A stretch of DNA of 33,773 nt from assembly GCA_043775925.1 (NCBI GenBank), contig JAYVRW010000025.1:1-33773 (forward strand), written 5' to 3'. How positions within the stretch are numbered: position 1 is the first letter of the stretch; each line of letters begins with the position of its first letter. This stretch comes from JAFDVL01 sp043775925. Lineage in GTDB: Bacteria; Acidobacteriota; Blastocatellia; RBC074. Position numbers and translations under genes: made by a program. Shown here in pieces: positions 23,644 through 30,904 of the stretch. Under the pieces are notes generated by a model. The model was not told where the DNA came from, made no database searches, and saw only the letters and a program-made list of their open reading frames with translations.

Positions 23644-24855
23644 TTAGTGAGAAAGCTGCTTTTGTTGCGCGATTTGTTTGCGAATCAGCAGCTCTGCCAT
23701 TTCGGGAACGACTTCCCAGGCAACATCCTGAATCGCTTTCGCAGAAAGTTTCTGAATCACCCGATCTATAATGTCTTCGATGACAGATTCAGGAATCTGC
23801 ATTGTGCCTTCACTGATCGGTGCTAAAACCGCCGCTATAACTGTAGGAGCCATTTCTTCAACTGGTGCTGGGGTGGCCTCTAAGACTGGAGCTGAAGCCA
23901 CTACCGGCTCGGCGGAACTCAATGGCATCAAAGTTCCTAAACCGACATCCATACTCAGATTCATATCTTGCAAGGCAGAACTATTCATCAACGTCGTGCC
24001 TTCCGGCAAACTGACTTCCGGTTCAGTCGGCATCACCGATAACAACAAATCATCTGAGTTGATGGTTGAGACCGGAGGACTCATCGAAGCCACTGTTGTA
24101 GTTGGCTGGATTGATGGCATTGTCAAAGGAGCAGGCTCGGATAGATCAAGTACATCTTCTTCAATCGAATTCTCTGGCGCAGCAGCCATCATGGAAGCGA
24201 CGGGGAGCCAGGTTGCAGTGGGCGAAACCCAGGGAGCCGGACTTGATTCCGGTAAACCCAACGAAGGTAATAAATCAGTAGCTCCAAAATCACTGGACAC
24301 TGACAAGGTAGAAGGCAGTTCAGGTTCCATCGCATACGACATCGCTGGCACTGGAGGAGCCATTAATCCGGCGCCCATTTCTACTACTGAAGGCCTGGGC
24401 TGTTCCATCATTTGCCCAACTGGAATCTCTGCTCCTACTTTGACAGATTCAACCATTTGAGACGGTGACTCGGCAGGAATTGATGGACGAGCCAGTAGTT
24501 CCTGCACAGTTGTCACGAGGGTTCGGATGGATTGAAATGGCTTGGTAAGTTGATGATCGGCACAGACCTTTTTGGCTCGCTCTGGATCAAAAGGCTCGAA
24601 AGCATGAACCAGCAGGATCACCGGAATATGCTTAAATTGAGGATGAGCTTTGACAAATTCACAAACCTCGTAGCCATCTTTACCCGGCATGAAGACATCC
24701 GCCATGATCAAATCAGGTTGAATAGCTTCGATTTGCTGCACGGCTTGTTCGCCATTACCAAAAGCAATTACTTCAATCCCTTCTTCAGTCAAACTCAATT
24801 TGACAATTTTCTGAACAGTAATACTGTCATCAGCAAGCAGGACTTTGTATCCCAT
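23644..24855 (-). CDS. Orphan response regulator with long Pro/Ala/Met-rich linker and a C-terminal helical domain
   Basis: A 403-residue protein starting at ATG 24855, which has GAGAGGAAG just upstream (an upstream start in the same frame lacks this). Residues 1-122 are a receiver domain with the acidic pair Asp9/Asp10 in LLADDS, phospho-acceptor Asp53 in ADVFMPG and the conserved Lys in LTKPF; at the Thr/Ser switch position I read VHA rather than VTA. Residues about 130-345 are acidic, Pro-, Met- and Ala-rich and look disordered. The last 50 residues are helical (PESVIEDIIDRVIQKL, VAWEVVPEMAELLIRKQI), a tail seen on response regulators of Acidobacteriota and Myxococcota. There is no DNA-binding or enzymatic output and no kinase nearby, so it likely acts by protein contact. 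Output unknown. Confidence 0.88.
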   Translation of the reverse strand: MGYKVLLADDSITVQKIVKLSLTEEGIEVIAFGNGEQAVQQIEAIQPDLIMADVFMPGKDGYEVCEFVKAHPQFKHIPVILLVHAFEPFDPERAKKVCADHQLTKPFQSIRTLVTTVQELLARPSIPAESPSQMVESVKVGAEIPVGQMMEQPRPSVVEMGAGLMAPPVPAMSYAMEPELPSTLSVSSDFGATDLLPSLGLPESSPAPWVSPTATWLPVASMMAAAPENSIEEDVLDLSEPAPLTMPSIQPTTTVASMSPPVSTINSDDLLLSVMPTEPEVSLPEGTTLMNSSALQDMNLSMDVGLGTLMPLSSAEPVVASAPVLEATPAPVEEMAPTVIAAVLAPISEGTMQIPESVIEDIIDRVIQKLSAKAIQDVAWEVVPEMAELLIRKQIAQQKQLSH

Positions 24856-25170
24856 AGATTCTTCCTCTCGGAAATGTGCTTGAAGCCAATACAATTATAT
24901 CGTAGTTATCACGACTTCCTGGCACTTACACATGTCATGGCGCAATGAAATTCATCGCATCTTTAAAATTATTACTTCAGGGTTGTTGATCTGAACTTAT
25001 CGTTTGGGAGTACGACTCAAAGGGCAAGAGGCAAAGGGCATTTCAAAAAGTACCATTAACTACGTCTGTAGACAATAAAAAAGTGGAATAATAGTTTTTA
25101 CTCAGCGCCTTCACCCTATAACCCTTCAGGAGTGAAGCTGATTTTCCATTGAAAAGTCATTAAATAAACC
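24856..25170. other. Intergenic region without recognised genes
   Basis: About 315 bases between the response regulator start and the hairpin after the M43 protease gene. It must hold the promoter of the response regulator. I saw no ORF of note, no tRNA and no clear promoter consensus. Confidence 0.4.
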
Positions 25171-25234
25171 TCAGGCTGCTTCAATCAGCACGTCAAACCT
25201 GGTGTTTGGCACGTGCCTAATTGAAACAGCCTGA
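25171..25234 (-). terminator. Large imperfect hairpin after the M43 protease gene
   Basis: TCAGGCTG and CAGCCTGA, then TTCAAT/ATTGAA and CACGT/ACGTG-type pairs, make a stem of over 20 bp with a few mismatches around a short loop. It starts 22 bp after the protease stop on the minus strand and is followed by GGTTTATTTAATG. It is probably a terminator, though the T-run is weak. Confidence 0.6.
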
Positions 25235-25256
25235 TGAACAATCAATTTTTTACTTA

Positions 25257-26249
25257 TTACTGCCGATATGACGTCCACTGCGCATCCATGCGAGTTGACT
25301 GCCCCGCCGTGAATACATACATGCAGGAATCATCGGTATAATCCATGAAATTCGTGATCGGATCAAGACCGGCGGAGGTGCAGGTATTTCTTCCGGTCGG
25401 ACAACCGAAGGCAGAAGATTTTTCCGCTGGTGTATCACTCACTAAATCACCACCGTTAGTAGTACTTCCTGCGCAGCCGCCCTGAAAGGTGTGATAGAGA
25501 CCAAGCCAGTGACCGATTTCATGCGTTCCTGTATCCCCCAGGTTGTAAGGAGCAGCAGTTCCGCCCGGCAACGACGAGAAAAGACAAACCACTCCATCAA
25601 GTAACGGGCTTGATGCGTAAGAAGACGGGAAGGTCGCCCAGCCAAGCAGTCCTCCACCAGGATTATTGGTATAGAAATTCAAATCACCCTTTCCTCCCTG
25701 CCGTAGCGCGGATTTCATCTGCGACTCTGCTGTCGTTCCAGGTGCAGCCGTATACCAGGTGTTGTTGGCCGTCGTATTCGTACCTGCAAGTTGGAACCTG
25801 AATGGCGTATTTACACCGCCCGTGGTTCCACCATAGGCCGCATTCAAGACAGCAATCTGGTTATTGATCTGCGTCGCAGTGACATTTCCCGCTCCGGTCG
25901 TGCTGGTAATCACGTGGAAATAGACAGGGATGATTAGGCTGCCCGGTAATCTACTAAGTCCGCTGCTGCTGCCACTGTTGGGATTGTTGTTGCCGCTATT
26001 GGCACTTTTTTCAGCATCAGCATCCCGAACTCCGCACCGAAGCCCGGCGTCTACAAAGGACTGTTGTGAAACGTATACCGTTCCATCTGGTCCCACAAAT
26101 GTTCCATCCGGCTGATGCCCAGGCCGTAGTTCTGGACGCTGTCCCTGGCCTTGACCCTGCGCGCTAACCTTTTGCAAATAGTAGCTACTGCCCGCAAGAA
26201 TCAAGCTGAGGCATAACACCGCCCAAACCATATAAGTTTTCTTTTTCAT
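25257..26249 (-). CDS. Secreted M43-family zinc metalloprotease (cytophagalysin/pappalysin type)
   Basis: A 330-residue exported protease. A signal peptide covers residues 1-30 (VLCLSLILAGSSYYLQKVSA). A Gln/Gly-rich and Asn/Ser-rich propeptide-like region follows to about 100. The catalytic domain starts at LIIPVYFHVITS and has the zinc motif HEIGHWLGLYH at 243-253 and a Met-turn region NFMDYTDDSCM at about 300-310; the paired cysteines in GGCAGS, FGCPTGRNTC and DSCM suggest disulfides, as in the family. It is short, with no C-terminal sorting or adhesion modules. AAGGAG seven bases before ATG supports the start. It would degrade extracellular peptides. No neighbour is an evident partner. Confidence 0.93.
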   Translation of the reverse strand: MKKKTYMVWAVLCLSLILAGSSYYLQKVSAQGQGQGQRPELRPGHQPDGTFVGPDGTVYVSQQSFVDAGLRCGVRDADAEKSANSGNNNPNSGSSSGLSRLPGSLIIPVYFHVITSTTGAGNVTATQINNQIAVLNAAYGGTTGGVNTPFRFQLAGTNTTANNTWYTAAPGTTAESQMKSALRQGGKGDLNFYTNNPGGGLLGWATFPSSYASSPLLDGVVCLFSSLPGGTAAPYNLGDTGTHEIGHWLGLYHTFQGGCAGSTTNGGDLVSDTPAEKSSAFGCPTGRNTCTSAGLDPITNFMDYTDDSCMYVFTAGQSTRMDAQWTSYRQ

Positions 26250-26273
26250 GGATTTATCTCCTTAGAGGTGAGT

Positions 26274-26286
26274 TCCCGATTCGGGA
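26274..26286. promoter_or_regulatory. Operator-like palindrome before the M43 protease gene
   Basis: TCCCGA-T-TCGGGA is a perfect 13-base palindrome 25 bp upstream of the protease ATG, in its leader. It could be a repressor site or a small RNA hairpin that sets translation. No known operator was recognised. Confidence 0.35.
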
Positions 26287-26393
26287 GTTTTAATTTTAAG
26301 AATTCGAGCAATGATGTTCGTGATCTTCACCATTGCCTGAAAACTCAGTGAGTTTGATATTCTCCAATGCCTGGTGAATATCTTTATTTTGAA

Positions 26394-26543
26394 CTAAAAG
26401 AGCGCTTCACGCGTTGTGATGTCACAATATCTCAGAATCCACCATTTGTCGTCTTCCACACGTATTTGTACTGATCCGTCGGCGCGTCGTAGCTCAGGAT
26501 GCTGCTTCAATCTGTCAGATTCTTTCGTTCTGATTGCGCTCAT
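26394..26543 (-). pseudogene. Short ORF, possible N-terminal remnant of a tyrosine recombinase
   Basis: A 49-codon ORF (MSAIRTKESDRLKQHPEL...) with AAGGGAAG directly before its ATG. The second half, ADGSVQIRVEDDKWWILRY, resembles the N-terminal strand pair (GSV...W..RY) with which many phage-type integrases begin, but the frame stops immediately after. The same frame is open upstream to about 26657. It lies next to direct and inverted repeats, so a remnant of a mobile element is plausible. It could also be a chance ORF; the evidence is thin. Confidence 0.25.
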
Positions 26544-26714
26544 CTTCCCTTGCCGTCCCAGAGTTTTCCCTGACCAATCTATTGTTATTTTTAATCTTAA
26601 TGAGAGGAATGAATTGCTCGCTCTCTCACCTTCTCCCACGTCAAGCATAAGCCGCAAAAGTTCCTTACCTATTGCAAAGAAATTTTATAATCGTTTTTTC
26701 TTACTCTCATGACA

Positions 26715-26745
26715 TAAGGGGGAATTCGCACACAAAAGTGTTCAC
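26715..26745 (+). repeat. 31-bp direct repeat, copy 1
   Basis: This stretch (core GGGGGAATTCGCACAC, then AAAAGTGTTCAC) is identical to 30191-30221 in the same orientation. A 10-base block starting 14 bp earlier (TTACTCTCAT) is also 9/10 conserved, making the repeat about 45 bp with a variable 4-base spacer. The two copies lie about 3.5 kb apart and enclose the MBL-fold and PQQ-propeller genes. Confidence 0.85.
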
Positions 26746-26849
26746 AGCTACGAAAAAATTTATTGCTGCAAAAATTTCGGATGAGACGAACTCTAACAAC
26801 TGACGCATGGGATTTCCTGAGAATTGGCACAATTAAATAACTATCCGTC

Positions 26850-26891
26850 CGTTTCAATCGGTAGGCGGCTGGCGCATGACCGATTGAAACG
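26850..26891. repeat. 13-bp perfect inverted repeat after the MBL-fold gene
   Basis: CGTTTCAATCGGT and ACCGATTGAAACG flank a 16-nt loop, 67 bp after the MBL-fold stop codon. No T-run follows on either strand, so it may be a rho-independent-like barrier for RNA decay or a small repeat element rather than a standard terminator. Confidence 0.6.
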
Positions 26892-26957
26892 ATTCACGAG
26901 GTTGCCTTTGTTTGAACTGGAAGAGCGCTGCACAGAAAGAGAAACCTATTCCGCTGA

Positions 26958-27848
26958 CTACTTCGTTTGAGATAGTTCGGCATAGAAACGGTCGAGCTGG
27001 TCGCCAGTGAAGTTAAACCGCCAGCCGAGATCGTCTGTTTTGAGTTGGATCATCAACTGATCTTTGGGGACGCCTTTCCTGACCAATCCAGTCGCGCGGG
27101 AAACCAAAGCATCCATTTTGGTCTTGAACGCTTCCAGATCGGCTCTGGTAACTACCGCTCCCGTGCTGGGCACTACAACGTCGAAGTCCAGTTTCAAAAT
27201 CTGAGCCAGTACCGGTCCCCAAGTCACCAGGCTCCCGCCTCCAGAGAAATCAGGATCGGGAGTATTTGGGGTGAACAGATCTCCCACGGCGACTACTTTC
27301 AAGTTGGAGAAGTACACCACCGTATCGCCACTGGTATGGGCATTGCCAAAATGCAGGAGCTGGGCTTCGACTCCACCTAAACGCAATTTGAAGTCGTGGG
27401 CATAGGTGAAGGTCGGCGGCGGGGCCTTCCCGCCGGAAATCAGATGATGTCCGACATTTTCTTGCGCGATGATCTGAACGCCAGCCGCCAGGAATTTCGC
27501 GTTGTTGCCGGTATGATCCTCATGATAATCAGTGACAATGAGGGCGCGGACGGGCAAATCAGAGATTTTCGAGATTTTCCTCACCTGTGACATCAGGGCA
27601 CGGTAATTGTCAGGACTCTTCCCATCTACGAGGATCAATCCATTCGCGCTAAAACGCAGCAACGTATTACCACCACCGCCGGCGATCAGGTACAGACCTG
27701 TCTTGACCAACTGTGCGGTAAGCGTCACATCACCGGGGCCTTTCCCTGGCGGCCCCTTTTCCTGATGGTTCTGTGCTGAAACGGTAACGCTCATCGCCAG
27801 CAGAATGATGGCGCACAACCTGTAAGTCGGAAGTATTTTCCTGAGCAT
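26958..27848 (-). CDS. Secreted MBL-fold protein with substituted metal ligands
   Basis: A 296-residue exported protein with a signal peptide (LCAIILLAMSVTVSAQ, residues 11-26) and a perfect AGGAGG before ATG. The metallo-beta-lactamase fold is clear, but the HxHxDH motif reads DYHEDH (Asp107, His109, Asp111, His112), so the first histidine is Asp, and the final PGHG loop reads PSTG (Thr229 where His is expected). His171 (NAHTSGD) and Asp190 (AVGDLF) are kept. The protein at 32076 has all ligands, which makes the contrast clear. It may bind one metal, use an altered site, or be non-hydrolytic. It lies 93 bp after the PQQ-propeller gene, with a terminator-like hairpin between them, inside the direct-repeat-bounded segment. 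Substrate unknown. Confidence 0.85.
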   Translation of the reverse strand: MLRKILPTYRLCAIILLAMSVTVSAQNHQEKGPPGKGPGDVTLTAQLVKTGLYLIAGGGGNTLLRFSANGLILVDGKSPDNYRALMSQVRKISKISDLPVRALIVTDYHEDHTGNNAKFLAAGVQIIAQENVGHHLISGGKAPPPTFTYAHDFKLRLGGVEAQLLHFGNAHTSGDTVVYFSNLKVVAVGDLFTPNTPDPDFSGGGSLVTWGPVLAQILKLDFDVVVPSTGAVVTRADLEAFKTKMDALVSRATGLVRKGVPKDQLMIQLKTDDLGWRFNFTGDQLDRFYAELSQTK

Positions 27849-27887
27849 AGTCCTCCTAAAGTGAAAGTAGTATGCGGTCTTGCGAAG

Positions 27888-27920
27888 TAGAGTCGTGGGT
27901 TTGCCAAGTCCACGACTCTA
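27888..27920 (-). terminator. Terminator-like hairpin after the PQQ-propeller gene
   Basis: TAGAGTCGTGG and CCACGACTCTA form a perfect 11-bp stem with an 11-nt loop, 21 bp after the stop codon. The T-run is poor on the minus strand, so termination may be partial and could let transcription continue into the MBL-fold gene. Confidence 0.6.
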
Positions 27921-27941
27921 TCGGGAGCAGTCAGTCTGCCG

Positions 27942-29549
27942 CTAATTTATCGAGAAAGCATAGAATTTGGCGATCCCGACCCCTCCTGTGAACCCAGGGA
28001 TACCTAGATGCGTATACCCGGATCCCCAGAACACAGTGCCGTTCACGATAGTAGCACCAGCGTTCACCGATGAGCCGGCGGCAAAGCTCCAAAGGGTCTC
28101 GCCAGTGGCGGCATTCAAAGCAAACATGGTCGGGGTGCTCGCATCCCCCGCCATTGAGCCTGCATATACAACGCCGTTGGCCACGGACATCGGACCAAGG
28201 TCAATAGCGCCATTGGGGTCCGCTTTGTGCCACAGGATAGCGCCCGTCGCAGGGTCCAGCGCAGCCCAGGAACCTGCGTTACCGCCTGCCGGGGAAGGAA
28301 GACCATAAAAATTGGTGAGCTGCACATAGATGCGCTTACCATCCGTCGCCGATCCCCATTCCATGCCTCCTAACGAAGACCCTGGTCCTACTTGCGTTTG
28401 CCAAAGTGTGTTGCCAGTCTTTGGATCAAGCGCATAGTAAATGCCGCTTTTTTGTCCAGCGCCAAGGATCGTTTTGGGACCTTTGGAGGTTTGATAGGTG
28501 ACTAAATTCGGGGCGGAGCCAAAGTCGTAGTCGGGGCCGGCATTGCTCGGGCAGTTGGTGAACGGTGGGATGAAACAGGCCACGTTCCAGTCGTCACTGC
28601 CGTCTACCACACCAAATGCCATCTGGTTCCAGGTCACCAACGTCCTCGCCCATTTCATCTTGCCGTTACCAATATTCAGCGCGAGGATCGCGTCCACATT
28701 ATTGTCCGGGGCATTACAAGAAGCCGCGTTACCTCCCTGGGCAATACACGCGCCATAACTTGTGCCTGGGATACTTGATTTAGCATCAGGTTTCGGATGG
28801 CTGTAGTTATTCCCGGTACTGACAAATACCGTGCCGCTGTCCTCATCCACAACCGGATTACTCCCCCACACGCCGCCGCCACTGTACCCCTCAGGAATGG
28901 TATAGGTTTGCCACTTGATCTTGCCAGTGGCAGCATTGACCGCGACAACACTGCCTCTGGCCTTGCAGCACTGGAAAGCAGGATTAAAGCCTGCGATGCC
29001 TTCCTCCAACGAAGCAACACCCGTGTACACAGTGCCGCCGACCACCGTCGGTGAGGTCGAAATGATGGCGAAGGGGTCATTCGCTGGCGATTCCAATTGC
29101 CTCTTCCAAACCAATTGACCCGTCGTGGCATTGATCGCCAGCAGCCAGGCGCCTTCCTGTGTTCCGAGATACAACGTGCCATTCACCACGGCTGGTGTCG
29201 TACGGGATTGCGTATTTGCGGGCAAGCCATAATCGGAAAGCTGATGCGACCAGATCGGGACTCCGGTAGAGGCATTCAACGCATGAAGATTCCCGCCCCA
29301 GTCCGGGAAATAGGCGACACCATTCACAACGGCGGCTCGGGCTGACACGTCTCCCCCGGTAGTGAATGCCCATTTCGTATGCAATTGATTAACATTCGTG
29401 GTTGAGATAATCGTTTCCGTCGAATTGGCGGCAGCATTCGCTGCATTTTGCCCAAACATTGGCCAATCCGCAGATTTCTTCTGGGCAAAAGTTGCGATAT
29501 AGCAGCATAACAATAACAATCCAACGATAAAAATTCTTAAGCGATTCAT
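27942..29549 (-). CDS. Secreted PQQ-binding beta-propeller dehydrogenase (polyvinyl-alcohol-dehydrogenase-like)
   Basis: A 535-residue protein with a signal peptide (residues 1-22, IFIVGLLLLCCYIATFAQ). It is built of PQQ/tryptophan-docking repeats, each with an ALxxxTGxxxW core: LHALNASTGVPIW, LLAINATTGQLVW, VVAVNAATGKIKW, YYALDPKTGNTLW, WAALDPATGAILW and MFALNAATGETLW. Adjacent cysteines at 194-195 (FQCCKARGS) match the vicinal disulfide found beside PQQ in quinoprotein alcohol dehydrogenases, and the VFVSTGNNYSHP stretch is a PVA-dehydrogenase-like feature. No cytochrome c motif (CxxCH) is present, so it needs an external electron acceptor. It would oxidise an alcohol or polyol in the periplasm. 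It is noticeably G+C-richer than the EPS genes. Confidence 0.88.
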   Translation of the reverse strand: MNRLRIFIVGLLLLCCYIATFAQKKSADWPMFGQNAANAAANSTETIISTTNVNQLHTKWAFTTGGDVSARAAVVNGVAYFPDWGGNLHALNASTGVPIWSHQLSDYGLPANTQSRTTPAVVNGTLYLGTQEGAWLLAINATTGQLVWKRQLESPANDPFAIISTSPTVVGGTVYTGVASLEEGIAGFNPAFQCCKARGSVVAVNAATGKIKWQTYTIPEGYSGGGVWGSNPVVDEDSGTVFVSTGNNYSHPKPDAKSSIPGTSYGACIAQGGNAASCNAPDNNVDAILALNIGNGKMKWARTLVTWNQMAFGVVDGSDDWNVACFIPPFTNCPSNAGPDYDFGSAPNLVTYQTSKGPKTILGAGQKSGIYYALDPKTGNTLWQTQVGPGSSLGGMEWGSATDGKRIYVQLTNFYGLPSPAGGNAGSWAALDPATGAILWHKADPNGAIDLGPMSVANGVVYAGSMAGDASTPTMFALNAATGETLWSFAAGSSVNAGATIVNGTVFWGSGYTHLGIPGFTGGVGIAKFYAFSIN

Positions 29550-29919
29550 AATTATCCTCTAAGTAAACGGTTGTAGGTATCGGTAGTTTGTAGAATTACC
29601 GACAGTAGCTATTGAAGTTGTGCGTAACTCTTTTGCCATTCGGCAATGTTTACGACAAAACTCATTTTTCGTATTGAGAATTGCTGGTTGTATTCCCATT
29701 GTTTGGTCAAACTCTTTGCCTTACTGATCTTGCTAATGTTTTTACTCTGTTAGAGCGGGAAGTCCCATTGATTTCCGCTGAGCCAGGGCTGCCAGACCCA
29801 CCTGCGAACCAGCAGAGTAATCGCAACCAAAGCTCAAGAAGTGTTCGCAAGAGTGTGGACGTTTGCCCATGGTAGACTCCTGAATTGAAACTTAACTTTA
29901 AAAGAGAAACCCACTGGTT

Positions 29920-29951
29920 ATACTCAATAAGACTCGAAGAGATTTGAGTAT
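29920..29951. repeat. 8-bp inverted repeat
   Basis: ATACTCAA and TTGAGTAT flank 16 bases. It stands just before the larger inverted repeat at 29971-30027. Confidence 0.4.
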
Positions 29952-29970
29952 TCTGTTACTCGGGGGAGTT

Positions 29971-30027
29971 CGACATAAACTATGAGAAATGACCCGTGAA
30001 CGCGCGCCTGATGAGTTGTTTATGTCG
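29971..30027. repeat. 10-bp inverted repeat, possible recombination site
   Basis: CGACATAAAC and GTTTATGTCG flank 37 bases. The left arm is preceded by GGGGGAGTT, and GGGGGAGTTCGACATAAA loosely resembles the start of the 31-bp direct repeats (GGGGGAATTCGCACACAAA). It may be the end or core of a degraded mobile element. Confidence 0.5.
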
Positions 30028-30190
30028 GTGAGACCATCATAGCTTGTGCTACTCAAACCAAAATAGCAAGGTCACATCTGTTCCTCTTTCTCACAACGCG
30101 AAAAAATCTTTGCAGCCTGGACGCAGGCCTGATTTGATAAAGATCAGGTGCCTTCGCTCCGACATCATTGGTGCTGTTACTGTCATTGGG

Positions 30191-30221
30191 TAAGGGGGAA
30201 TTCGCACACAAAAGTGTTCAC
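30191..30221 (+). repeat. 31-bp direct repeat, copy 2
   Basis: Identical to 26715-26745, same orientation, with the upstream TTACTGTCAT block (30177-30186) also shared apart from one base. It lies about 110 bp before the ECF sigma ATG, so a promoter role is possible here, but copy 1 has no plus-strand gene after it. Confidence 0.85.
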
Positions 30222-30331
30222 GCTCTAAAAAAATATTTTCAGGGAACCTCCCAGGCTGGCTGAGATACTGGCTGAGATAGAACCGCTGTGCTACCTTATT
30301 CCTGACTTTTGGTTCATTAAACCGAAGCGTT

Positions 30332-30904
30332 ATGGAATCCTCTAAGACACCAAATATCACTCAATTACTGGTCGCCTGGAACCATGGAGATCAGGATGCG
30401 CTAACACAGTTGACGCCGCTGGTGTACCGCGAGCTGCATCGCTTGGCACATCACTATCTGGCGGGTGAACGGCGCGGGCATGTGCTGCAAACGACGGCAC
30501 TCGTCAATGAAGCCTTCGTACGACTGATTGACTGGCAGCAGGTCGAGTGGCAAAATCGTGCGCATTTTTTCGGAGTTTCCGCGACGCTGATGCGGCACAT
30601 TCTGGTGCAATTTGCGCGTGAACAACAGGCCGCCAAACGTGGTGGTCAGGCGATTCAGGTTTCTCTGACTGGTGCGACTGCCGTCAGTACACAGAATAAT
30701 CCTGATTTGGTCGCGCTGGACGATGCGCTGACGACGCTGGAGAAGCTTGATTCACGTCAGGCTCGGACGGTTGAATTGCGTTTCTTTGGCGGTCTCAGCC
30801 TTGAGGAAGCTGCCGAAGTGTTGCAGGTTTCCATCAGCACCGTACGCCGCGATTGGCGCATGGCACAGGCCTGGTTACATCAGCAATTGAGCGAAACGGT
30901 ATGA
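30332..30904 (+). CDS. ECF RNA polymerase sigma factor (TIGR02999 type)
   Basis: A 190-residue sigma-70 family factor. Region 2 covers about residues 10-100 (LLVAWNHGDQDALTQLTPLVYRELHRLA; TTALVNEAFVRLID; FFGVSATLMRHILVQFAREQ), and region 4 covers 125-185 with the HTH SLEEAAEVLQVSISTVRRDW. The pattern is that of the Acidobacteriota/Planctomycetota group TIGR02999. Its stop overlaps the kinase ATG by ATGA, so the two are translationally coupled; in other bacteria (for example EcfP/PknT of Vibrio parahaemolyticus) such sigma factors are switched on by threonine phosphorylation from the partner kinase. No anti-sigma gene is present. Targets cannot be named from this sequence. Confidence 0.93.
   Translation: MESSKTPNITQLLVAWNHGDQDALTQLTPLVYRELHRLAHHYLAGERRGHVLQTTALVNEAFVRLIDWQQVEWQNRAHFFGVSATLMRHILVQFAREQQAAKRGGQAIQVSLTGATAVSTQNNPDLVALDDALTTLEKLDSRQARTVELRFFGGLSLEEAAEVLQVSISTVRRDWRMAQAWLHQQLSETV

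Larger units (their letters stand above)
26287..26957. other. Intergenic region with repeats and no intact gene
   Basis: About 670 bases between the protease and the MBL-fold gene. It holds a short possible integrase fragment (26394-26543), the first 31-bp direct repeat (26715-26745) and a 13-bp inverted repeat (26850-26891). Other short ORFs on both strands overlap these and have no recognisable content. Confidence 0.5.
29550..30331. other. Intergenic region rich in inverted repeats
   Basis: About 780 bases between the divergent PQQ-propeller and ECF sigma genes. It contains two inverted repeats (29920-29951, 29971-30027), a small CCTGAT/ATCAGG stem near 30128-30148, and the second 31-bp direct repeat, and it must hold both promoters. 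A 64-codon ORF at 29681-29875 (+) has no recognisable content and I do not call it. Confidence 0.5.

Noticed and set aside
23771..24460. A 229-codon open frame on the plus strand opposite the response regulator.
   Set aside because: It is antisense to the Pro/Ala/Met-rich linker of the real gene; its Ser/Thr/Gly-rich translation is what the complement of such codons gives, and no domain is recognisable.
26416..26712. A 98-codon plus-strand open frame in the accessory intergenic region.
   Set aside because: No recognisable motif or good ribosome site, and it overlaps the minus-strand fragment that has both a ribosome site and a plausible motif.
25219..26891. ATTGAAAC sequences like the 3' end of many CRISPR repeats.
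   Set aside because: They occur singly in hairpins about 1.6 kb apart; there is no regular repeat-spacer series and no cas gene.
28676..29182. A 168-codon open frame within the PQQ-propeller gene.
   Set aside because: An out-of-frame shadow in a G+C-richer gene; rich in Arg and Ser, with no motif.
29681..29875. A 64-codon plus-strand open frame before the ECF sigma gene.
   Set aside because: No recognisable motif and no convincing ribosome site; the region is dominated by inverted repeats.
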